DNA of 64,000 nucleotides from Rhodobacteraceae bacterium LNNU 3342 (GTDB taxonomy: Bacteria > Pseudomonadota > Alphaproteobacteria > Rhodobacterales > Rhodobacteraceae), in the NCBI GenBank assembly GCA_008711135.1, contig VUAW01000013.1, positions 25,377 to 89,376 on the forward strand. Direction: 5' to 3'. The notes under the pieces were generated by a model, which did no database searches, was not told the origin of the DNA, and worked only from the letters and a program-made list of their open reading frames with translations. Shown here one piece after another: positions 36,004 to 43,178 of the stretch. Numbering within the stretch: the stretch's first letter is position 1; every line of letters begins with the position of its first letter. The position numbers were made by a program, and so were the translations under genes.

Positions 36004-37383
36004 TTGCAGGCCCAGACACTTGCCGCGATCCGGTTCGGCACCGGCCTGTCGCCCCGGCTCGGGGCGCCCGATGGGGCCGAAGGGCTGCTGGCTGGCCTGA
36101 CCCGCGCGGACGAGGCCGTCGCGCGCTTTCCCGTCCGCAGTTTCGGGGACCGGCTGGCCGACGGGCGCCAGTATGCCGAACTGAACACTGCCCGGCGCGA
36201 GGGTGGCGAGGCAGAGCGTCAGGCGATGCGCGACTTTGTCCGGAGCCGCAACCGCTCGGCGCTCATGGACCTGGCGGCGCAGTTGGGGCGGGCGGCGCTG
36301 GGGCCTGATCCCTTCCGCGAACGGCTGGTGCTGTTCTGGGCCAACCACTTCACCATCCGCGCCCGCAACCCGCGGCTGCAGGCGGCGGTGCCGGCCTATG
36401 TGGATGCGGCAATCCGCCCGAACGTGGCAGGGTCGTTTTCCGAACTGCTGCGGGCGGCGGTCTTGCATCCGATGATGTTGCAGTTCCTGGATCAGCATGT
36501 CTCGGCGGGTCCGGGATCGCGTGCGGCGCGGCGGGGGCGGCGCGGCCTGAACGAAAACCTCGCGCGGGAGGTGCTGGAGCTTCACACTCTTGGCAGCGAC
36601 GGCAGCTACGGGCAGGCGGATGTGGAGGGGTTGGCCCGCGTCCTGACCGGCGCCAGCTTCAATTTCGACGAAGGGTTCGAGTTCCGCGAGGCCATGGCCG
36701 AACCGGGGGTGATCCGGGTGCTGGGCCGCGAATACGGCGGCCCCCGCCCTCGCAGCCCCGGTGAACTTGCCGACATCGAAGCGGTGCTGGACGACCTGTC
36801 CCGGCATCCAGATACCGCGCGGCACATCGCGCGGAAGCTTGCCATCCATTTCATCGGCGACGATCCTGATCCGGCGCTGGTCGCCCATCTGGCAGAAAGG
36901 TTCATCGCAACGGATGGCGCGCTGCTGCCGGTTTACGAGGCTCTGCTGGAACATCCCGCAGCCTGGGTGCCCCGGTTGGCCAAGGCGCGGATGCCGTTCG
37001 ACTTCCTGGCGGCGGGGCTTCGAGCGCTCGACCTTAACCCGATGGGGCTGGAGGGGAAGTGGGACCTGTTGAACCGTCACTTCAACCAGCCGCTGGAGCT
37101 GATGGGTCAACCCTATCAACGCCCCCCCAGTCCCGCCGGCTGGCCGGAGGCCGCGATGGCCTGGATTTCACCTCAGGGCCTTGCGGCACGGATCAAGTGG
37201 GCCATGGCAGCCCCCCGCGCCCTTGCCCGCAGAAAGGGCGATGCGCCCGATCCCCGCGCCTTCCTGGAAACGGCGCTGGCCGATGCCGCCGACGCGGACC
37301 TGCGCTTTGCCGCCGCCGGAGCGGAAAGCCGTTGGGACGGGGTGGGCGTCGTGCTTGCCTCGCCCGCCTTCAACCGCCGGTAG
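36004..37383 (+). CDS. DUF1800 family protein
   Basis: The 459-aa protein shows the DUF1800 signature parts: AAIRFGTGLSPRLGAP near the start, LVLFWANHFTIRARNP, the GLNENLAREVLELHTLGSDGSYGQADVEGLARVLTG block, and HPDTARHIARKLAIHFIGDDPD. The function of the family is unknown. The start is a rare TTG at 36004: it has AGGAGG 5 bases upstream and gives the expected LAAIRFGTG beginning, whereas no in-frame ATG fits. No signal peptide is seen. The DUF1501 gene follows after 9 bases, as in most genomes that have this pair. Confidence 0.88.
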   Translation: MQAQTLAAIRFGTGLSPRLGAPDGAEGLLAGLTRADEAVARFPVRSFGDRLADGRQYAELNTARREGGEAERQAMRDFVRSRNRSALMDLAAQLGRAALGPDPFRERLVLFWANHFTIRARNPRLQAAVPAYVDAAIRPNVAGSFSELLRAAVLHPMMLQFLDQHVSAGPGSRAARRGRRGLNENLAREVLELHTLGSDGSYGQADVEGLARVLTGASFNFDEGFEFREAMAEPGVIRVLGREYGGPRPRSPGELADIEAVLDDLSRHPDTARHIARKLAIHFIGDDPDPALVAHLAERFIATDGALLPVYEALLEHPAAWVPRLAKARMPFDFLAAGLRALDLNPMGLEGKWDLLNRHFNQPLELMGQPYQRPPSPAGWPEAAMAWISPQGLAARIKWAMAAPRALARRKGDAPDPRAFLETALADAADADLRFAAAGAESRWDGVGVVLASPAFNRR

Positions 37384-37392
37384 GAGACCGCC

Positions 37393-38547
37393 ATGCCCTC
37401 CCCACTCAGCCGCCGCAGCTTTCTTGCCCGCGGGCTTGCGCTTGGCTGTTCCGCTGCCGCGAGCCCCCTTTTTACACCCGTGACACTGGCCGCGGCGCCG
37501 GGCGACAACCGGCTGGTCATCATCATCCTGCGCGGCGCGATGGACGGGATCGACGTGCTGCGTCCGCTGGGCGATCCGATGCTGGCGCGGCTGCGGCCGA
37601 CCCTGTCAGCGTCCGAAGGCACGCATGGGCTGGACGGGTTCTATGCGCTGCATCCCGAACTGGGCAGGCTGCTGCCGCTGTGGCAGGCGGGCGAACTTGC
37701 CTTTGCCCCGGCGGTTTCCACCCCCTACCGCGATAAGCGCAGCCATTTTGACGGGCAGGACCTGCTCGAGGCCGGGACCGGCGCCGACCTGCCGCCTGCG
37801 GCACAACGGGACGGATGGCTGAACCGCGCCCTGCAGCGGATGCCCGGGGTCACTTCGCGCACCGCCTTTGCCGTGGGCCGCGACGAAAGCTGGATCCTGA
37901 GCGGCAAGGCCCCGGTCACGGAATGGGCGCCTGGCGTGACACTGGACCTGTCGCCGCAAAGCCGGTTGCTGCTGGAACGGCTTTACGGCGCGGACCCGAT
38001 GTTCGCCGGGCCTGCGGCCACTGCCCTGACGCTTGCGGCCGAAAAGGATGAGGCGGGGCCGCAGGGCCTTGCCGCCTATGTCGCCGCGCGCCTGAACGAG
38101 GAAACGCGCATCGCGGCCTTTTCCCTGTCCGGCTGGGACACCCACCAGACGCAGCGAAACAGCATCCGCCGTGCCCTCGGCCAGTTGCAGGACAGCATCC
38201 TAACCCTGCGCGCGGACCTGGGCCCGAACTGGGGACGGACGGCGGTGCTGGCAATGACAGAATTTGGCCGTACGGCACGCGAAAACGGGTCGGGCGGGAC
38301 GGATCACGGAACCGGCGGCGCGATGCTGATGGCCGGCGGCGCGATCCGGGGTGGGCGCATCTTTGGCGACTGGCCGGGGCTGAAGGATGATGCACTATAC
38401 CAAGGCCGGGATTTGATGCCGGTGCGGGACGTGCGCGCCCATGCCGGGTGGGCGTTGCGGTCGCTCTTTGGCCTTGGCGCGGCCGAACTGGAGGGGCTCG
38501 TCTTTCCGGGGCTGGACCTTGGCGCGGACCCCGGGATCATCACATAA
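37393..38547 (+). CDS. DUF1501 family protein, Tat-exported
   Basis: The 384-aa protein has a twin-arginine signal (SRRSFLARGLALGCSAAA) and belongs to DUF1501, which has an alkaline-phosphatase/sulfatase-like fold: VIIILRGAMDGID near the start, FSLSGWDTHQTQRNSIRRAL, and MTEFGRTARENGSGGTDHGTGGAMLMAGG near the end. Activity of the family is not established. It is co-transcribed with the DUF1800 gene 9 bases upstream; the two are a recurring pair thought to work together at the cell envelope. Confidence 0.9.
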   Translation: MPSPLSRRSFLARGLALGCSAAASPLFTPVTLAAAPGDNRLVIIILRGAMDGIDVLRPLGDPMLARLRPTLSASEGTHGLDGFYALHPELGRLLPLWQAGELAFAPAVSTPYRDKRSHFDGQDLLEAGTGADLPPAAQRDGWLNRALQRMPGVTSRTAFAVGRDESWILSGKAPVTEWAPGVTLDLSPQSRLLLERLYGADPMFAGPAATALTLAAEKDEAGPQGLAAYVAARLNEETRIAAFSLSGWDTHQTQRNSIRRALGQLQDSILTLRADLGPNWGRTAVLAMTEFGRTARENGSGGTDHGTGGAMLMAGGAIRGGRIFGDWPGLKDDALYQGRDLMPVRDVRAHAGWALRSLFGLGAAELEGLVFPGLDLGADPGIIT

Positions 38548-38654
38548 GCGGACTCCACGATTTTCTTTTCCTGCGGCGCGCGGCAGTGCATAAGGTACTG
38601 CACTTACGTAAAAACCGTGCCAACGCGCGCGGGATGATTCCGGGAGGAGACCAT

Positions 38655-39752
38655 ATGGATCGTCGTTCATTTCTGAAAACATCAGCCGTCGGCGGCACAG
38701 CCGCAGCTGCCAGCAGCCTGGCCGCCCCCGCCATCGCGCAGGGTCGCATCACCTGGCGCATGGTCACGACCTGGCCCAAGAACTTCCCCGGCCTTGGCGT
38801 CGGCGCGCAACGTCTTGGCGATCGCATCACGGCGGCCAGCGACGGTCAGCTGACGGTGCAGGTTTTCGCGGCAGGCGAGATGGTGCCCCCGCTTCAGGCG
38901 CTGGATGCGGTCATCGACCAGTCTGCTGAGATGAGCCACGGCGCTGCCTATTACTGGCAGAACAAGGCGGCCGGTCTGAACTTCTTTACCGGCGTGCCCT
39001 TCGGCATGACCTCGCGCGAGCTGGCGGCGTGGGTCCGCTTCCTGGGCGGGCAGGAAATCTGGGACGAGATCTACGACCAGTTCGGCCTGCAGGGTTTCCT
39101 GTCGGGCGATACCGGCACCCAGACCGGCGGCTGGTTCAAGAATGAACTGACGGGCCTGGAAGACATCCAGGGCATGCGCTTCCGCACCCCGGGCCTTGGC
39201 GGGCAGGTCTGGCAGAAGATGGGCGCCAGCGTGACCAACCTCGCCGCGGGCGAAATCTATGCCGCGCTGCAGTCGGGGGCGCTTGACGCCGCCGAGTTCG
39301 TGGGGCCGTACAACGACCTCGCGCTTGGTTTCCACCAAGTCTGCAAGCACTACTATACCTCCAGCTTCATCGAGCCGGGGCTTGCGACGGAACTCGTGGT
39401 GGACAAGGCCAAGTACCAGGCCCTGCCGCAGAACTTGCAGGACATCATCCGTGACGTCTGCCAGGCGGAATATGACCAGGTGGCGTCGGACTTCTATGCC
39501 AACGATCCGCGCGCGCTCGCGACGCTGGTGAATGAACATGGCGTCACCGCCCATCCTGAGTTCCCCGAAAGCATCGTGGAAGCGGGTGCCAATGCGGCGA
39601 AGGAGGTTCTGACCGAACTCCGCGAGGGCGGCGACGAGCTGACGCGCAAGACTGCCGAAAGCTTTGTCGAGGCGCTGAACCTGATGCGGACCCGGACCGA
39701 AGGCACCGACCTCCGCTTCCTGCAAGCGCGCGAGAAGTACTTCACGCTCTGA
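38655..39752 (+). CDS. TRAP transporter substrate-binding protein (TakP/DctP family), Tat signal
   Basis: The 365-aa protein has a twin-arginine signal (DRRSFLKTSAVGG, cut near APAIAQG) and begins its mature part ITWRMVTTWPKNFPGLG, the pattern of the TakP-like TRAP binders for 2-oxoacids or similar carboxylates. The conserved arginine of the FRTPG segment (GMRFRTPGLGG), which clamps the substrate carboxylate, is present, as is GALDAAEFVGPYNDL. ATG at 38655 has GGGAGGAGA upstream. Unlike in most TRAP operons its gene converges with the permease genes, sharing a terminator. Confidence 0.9.
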   Translation: MDRRSFLKTSAVGGTAAAASSLAAPAIAQGRITWRMVTTWPKNFPGLGVGAQRLGDRITAASDGQLTVQVFAAGEMVPPLQALDAVIDQSAEMSHGAAYYWQNKAAGLNFFTGVPFGMTSRELAAWVRFLGGQEIWDEIYDQFGLQGFLSGDTGTQTGGWFKNELTGLEDIQGMRFRTPGLGGQVWQKMGASVTNLAAGEIYAALQSGALDAAEFVGPYNDLALGFHQVCKHYYTSSFIEPGLATELVVDKAKYQALPQNLQDIIRDVCQAEYDQVASDFYANDPRALATLVNEHGVTAHPEFPESIVEAGANAAKEVLTELREGGDELTRKTAESFVEALNLMRTRTEGTDLRFLQAREKYFTL

Positions 39753-39770
39753 TCCGCAGGCACGGCAAAG

Positions 39771-39802
39771 CAAAAGGCCCGGAGGTTTCTCCGGGCCTTT
39801 TC
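39771..39802. terminator. Bidirectional intrinsic terminator
   Basis: A perfect stem (AAAAGGCCCGGA and TCCGGGCCTTTT around a 6-base loop GGTTTC) with A and T runs on its two sides sits between the convergent dctP and dctM genes and can end transcription from both sides. Confidence 0.92.
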
Positions 39803-39804
39803 TA

Positions 39805-41193
39805 TCAGAAGATCTTGGACGGCAACCAGGTCACGATGCCGGGGAAGATGAACAGTAAGGCAATTGCCAATATCTGAAGCAGCACGAATGGCACCGCGCC
39901 CCGATAGATCATCCCGGTGGAAACGGAGTTCGGCGCGACGCCCCGCAAATAGAACAGTGCAAAGCCGAAGGGCGGCGTCAGGAACGAGGTCTGCAGGTTC
40001 ACGCCCACCATCACCCCCAGCCACACCGGGTCGAGCCCAAGCGCAAGCAGGATCGGCGCCGTGATCGGGATCACGATGAAGATGATCTCGAACGTATCGA
40101 GGATGAAGCCCAGCACGAACATGATGAGCATCACCACGATCATCGCACCAATCGCCCCGCCCGGAAGGTCCGACAGGAATTCGTGTACCAAGTTGTCGCC
40201 GCCCATCTGCCGGAAGACGATAGCAAAGATCGAGGCGCCGAACAGGATCACGAAGACCATCGAGGTGATCGTGGCGGTTGAAACGGCCGTTTCCCGCAGC
40301 ACCGCGCCGGAAAGGCGCCAGCGCAGTGCCGCGAGGATCGTGGCGCCCACGGCGCCCACCGATGCGGCCTCGGTCGGGGTGGCGATCCCGCCAAGGATCG
40401 AGCCCAGAACTGCAATGATCAGCCCGAGCGGCGGCAGAAAGGCGGTCAGCAACTCGCGCCACAGGCCGGCGCGTTCCTCTGGTGGAACGGGGGTTGCGGG
40501 GCAGCTTTCGGGATCGGTTATGGCCTTGAATATCACATAGGCAAGGTACAGTCCGACCAGCAGCATCCCCGGCAGGAAGGCCCCGGCGAAGAGGTTGCCG
40601 ACCGACACCGTCGTGGGCGCAAAGTTGCCCTGCGACATCTGCACCTGCGCATGGATGCCTGCGATCATGTCGCCCATGAAGATCAGCACGGTTGAGGGCG
40701 GGATGATCTGCCCCAGCGTGCCTGAAGCACAGATGACCCCGGTGGCGAGCGAGGGCTTGTAGCCCGCCTTGAGCATCGCGGGCAGAGAGATCAGCCCCAT
40801 GGTGACGACTGTCGCCCCCACCACGCCAGTCGAGGCTGCCAGAAGCGCCCCCACCACGATGACCGAGATCCCGAGCCCGCCGCGCATGTTGCCAAAGAGC
40901 TTTCCCATGGCCATCAGCAGCTGTTCGGCAATGCCGGATCGTTCCAGCATCACCCCCATGAAGATGAACAAGGGCACCGCGACCAGCACCTCGTTCGTCA
41001 TGTAGCCAAGGTAGCGGCCAGCAAGCGCGCCGAAGTTCGAAGGGTCAAAAACCCCGAACCACATCCCGACCAGCGCGAACAGCAGCGACGTGCCACCCAG
41101 CGTGAAGGCCACCGGGAAGCCGAACATGAGCATGCCGATGACGCCAAAGAACATGAGACCGGCGAGGATCTCGCCGATAAGGACGGGATCCAT
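39805..41193 (-). CDS. TRAP transporter large permease (DctM)
   Basis: The 462-aa protein is a polytopic DctM-type permease: a GxxxMFGFPVAFTLGG start, ASGTLGQIIPPSTVLIFMGD in the middle (the conserved IIPPS motif) and PPFGFALFYLRGVAP near the end. It forms the sodium-coupled translocation unit with DctQ. It lies 3 bases after dctQ in one operon. The substrate-binding partner is encoded on the opposite strand just downstream (38655-39752). Confidence 0.93.
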   Translation of the reverse strand: MDPVLIGEILAGLMFFGVIGMLMFGFPVAFTLGGTSLLFALVGMWFGVFDPSNFGALAGRYLGYMTNEVLVAVPLFIFMGVMLERSGIAEQLLMAMGKLFGNMRGGLGISVIVVGALLAASTGVVGATVVTMGLISLPAMLKAGYKPSLATGVICASGTLGQIIPPSTVLIFMGDMIAGIHAQVQMSQGNFAPTTVSVGNLFAGAFLPGMLLVGLYLAYVIFKAITDPESCPATPVPPEERAGLWRELLTAFLPPLGLIIAVLGSILGGIATPTEAASVGAVGATILAALRWRLSGAVLRETAVSTATITSMVFVILFGASIFAIVFRQMGGDNLVHEFLSDLPGGAIGAMIVVMLIMFVLGFILDTFEIIFIVIPITAPILLALGLDPVWLGVMVGVNLQTSFLTPPFGFALFYLRGVAPNSVSTGMIYRGAVPFVLLQILAIALLFIFPGIVTWLPSKIF

Positions 41194-41196
41194 CGG

Positions 41197-41748
41197 TTAC
41201 TCCGTTTCGTATTTGTAGCGGAAGTCGGCAGGCACCAGATCCTCGCGCCGGGCAAGGATCAGGATCGACCGGATGATCATGGCGACACCCTGCAGCGCCA
41301 GAAGCGCGGCAAAGCCCAGAATAAAGGTGCGCAGGATGTAAAGCCCGGGCATTCCGCCGACGTTGGCGGACCCTTCGAACCGGGCCCAGGACCGCACGAC
41401 GTTCGGCCAGCTGTAGACCCAGACCACATACATGAAGGGCAGCAGCAGCAGGATGACGCCCAGAAGGTCCAGCAGCGCCTTGGTCCGGAGCGAGGCAGGC
41501 CGAAAGAAGATGTCCACCCGTACATGGTCGTTGCGGTAAAGCGCGAAGGCCGCCACTGCCGTGAACATCGCGCCGTTCATCCAGACATACAGGTCCTGCA
41601 TCCAGAGCCGGGTGTTCCCGAAGGCATAGCGTTCGACGACCACCCAGAAACAGACCAGCACGATGCCGACCGACAGCCAGGCAAAGACCTGCCCTACCAG
41701 CCAGCTTAACCCATTGATCATGCGCATGAGCGCAGCCAGGACCTGCAC
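41197..41748 (-). CDS. TRAP transporter small permease (DctQ)
   Basis: The 183-aa protein has four transmembrane helices, with the family-typical WVVVERYAFGNTRLW and FALYRNDHVRVDIFF segments between helices. I chose the GTG at 41748 because GGGAGGAG lies 3-4 bases upstream; ATG at 41724 and a long, non-membrane extension to 41895 are less likely. It precedes dctM by 3 bases. Confidence 0.88.
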   Translation of the reverse strand: MQVLAALMRMINGLSWLVGQVFAWLSVGIVLVCFWVVVERYAFGNTRLWMQDLYVWMNGAMFTAVAAFALYRNDHVRVDIFFRPASLRTKALLDLLGVILLLLPFMYVVWVYSWPNVVRSWARFEGSANVGGMPGLYILRTFILGFAALLALQGVAMIIRSILILARREDLVPADFRYKYETE

Positions 41749-41945
41749 GTGCTCCTCCCTTTTTGCACACGGCGCTGCGCCGCTTCGGGTTCTTTGGCGT
41801 CTCGGCCCCTTTGGGTCAACAAATTTCCATTGCGCCGCAGCGGCACCAGCCCGACGACCCGCGCCGGACCTTGTAAATGGACCTGCACGGAACACGGCCG
41901 CGAGGCATCCGTTTTCCCCTCGTCCACAACGAACGGAGAGAGGAC

Positions 41946-42506
41946 ATGCAGAACATCAGCGGAAAGCGCGTGGCGATCCTGGCCACCCACGGGTTCGAGC
42001 AGTCGGAACTCGAAGTGCCGCGTGACAGGCTGAAGGAGGCCGGGGCCGAGGTCCATGTCGTGTCGCTTGAGGCCGGCGAGATCCGCGGGTGGGATGGCGA
42101 CGACTGGGGCCGGAACGTACCGGTGGACCGCGTGCTGTCGGATGTGCGGCCGGATGAATATGATGCGCTGGTGCTGCCGGGCGGGCAGATCAATCCTGAC
42201 CTGCTTCGGGTGGAAACGGCGGCGCTGGACTTCATCAAGGCGTTCTGGACCGACAAGAAGGTGATCGGCGCGATCTGCCACGCGCCTTGGTTGCTGATCG
42301 AGGTGGGCATCATCCGCGACCGCAAGGTCACATCCTACAAGTCGATCAAGACCGACGTGGTGAATGCCGGCGCCCAGTGGGAGGACAGCGAGGTCGTGAC
42401 CGACCAAGGGCTGGTCACCAGCCGCAACCCCGGTGACCTGGACGCCTTCTGCAGAAAGCTGGTCGAGGAGATCCGCGAAGGCCGCCACGCGCGCCGCGCG
42501 GCCTGA
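41946..42506 (+). CDS. DJ-1/PfpI family protein
   Basis: The 186-aa protein has the PfpI-type class I glutamine-amidotransferase fold, with the nucleophile elbow AICHAPW (C111, H112) and the supporting glutamate E18 (FEQSE). Members are described as proteases, chaperones or glyoxal/deglycation enzymes, so the true activity is open. ATG at 41946 is preceded by GGAGAGAGGA. The gene is divergent from dctQ, 197 bases away, and is followed by a strong stem-loop. Confidence 0.88.
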   Translation: MQNISGKRVAILATHGFEQSELEVPRDRLKEAGAEVHVVSLEAGEIRGWDGDDWGRNVPVDRVLSDVRPDEYDALVLPGGQINPDLLRVETAALDFIKAFWTDKKVIGAICHAPWLLIEVGIIRDRKVTSYKSIKTDVVNAGAQWEDSEVVTDQGLVTSRNPGDLDAFCRKLVEEIREGRHARRAA

Positions 42507-42511
42507 GCACC

Positions 42512-42543
42512 GGGGCGCACGCCTTGACGCGGGCGTGCGCCCC
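42512..42543. terminator. Perfect 12-bp stem-loop after the PfpI gene
   Basis: GGGGCGCACGCC and GGCGTGCGCCCC form a perfect stem around an 8-base loop, 5 bases after the stop codon of the PfpI gene. There is no U tract, so it may slow or stabilise rather than fully stop transcription before the acetyltransferase gene. Confidence 0.6.
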
Positions 42544-42570
42544 TGCCACCCTTCCGGAAAAGGGGGTGCG

Positions 42571-43107
42571 GTGAAAACTCAAAAGGAACGGATGCTCGCG
42601 GGCGAGCTCTACATGGCGACGGACGCCGAACTGGTGGCCGATACGCAGCGCGCGGCCGAGGTCACTGCGCGTTTCAATCAGATCGGGGACACTGCGGTGC
42701 TGGGCGATCTGCTTGGTTCCCTGGGTGAGGGCACGATCATCCGCCCGGCCTTTCGCTGCGACTATGGCAGCAACACCTTCATCGGAGCGCGGTGCTTCGT
42801 GAACTTCGACTGCGTCTTTCTTGACTGCAACCGCATCACCATTGGCGACGAGGTACTGATCGCGCCCGGTGTGCACATCTATACCGCCACCCACCCACTT
42901 GATGCCGCAACGCGTCGCGAAGGGCTGGAATACGCCCTGCCCATCCACATCGGCGACGGGGTCTGGTTGGGCGGCCGCAGCGTGATCTGCCCGGGCGTCA
43001 CCATCGGCGAAAACACGGTTGTCGCGGCCGGCGCGGTTGTCACTACCAATCTACCCGCTGGGGTTGTGGCTGCAGGGGTACCCGCACGCATCACAAGAAC
43101 GCTCTGA
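42571..43107 (+). CDS. Maltose/sugar O-acetyltransferase (LbH type)
   Basis: The 178-aa protein begins MKTQKERMLAGELYMATD, the start typical of maltose O-acetyltransferases, and continues with hexapeptide repeats of a left-handed beta helix (IRPAFRCDYGSNTFIGARC; ITIGDEVLIAPGVHIYTATHP; VWLGGRSVICPGVTIGENTVV). The catalytic histidine lies in the TATHP segment. The start is GTG at 42571, which fits the family N-terminus; ATG at 42592 also has a site (AAAAGGA). Acetyl-CoA-dependent acetylation of a sugar is expected; the acceptor cannot be told. Confidence 0.88.
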   Translation: MKTQKERMLAGELYMATDAELVADTQRAAEVTARFNQIGDTAVLGDLLGSLGEGTIIRPAFRCDYGSNTFIGARCFVNFDCVFLDCNRITIGDEVLIAPGVHIYTATHPLDAATRREGLEYALPIHIGDGVWLGGRSVICPGVTIGENTVVAAGAVVTTNLPAGVVAAGVPARITRTL

Positions 43108-43178
43108 CCGCCAGCTGCCAGTTGACAGGCAGCCGCGCCTCTGTGATGCCAAGACAAATTGAACAAACAGGATCGTGC

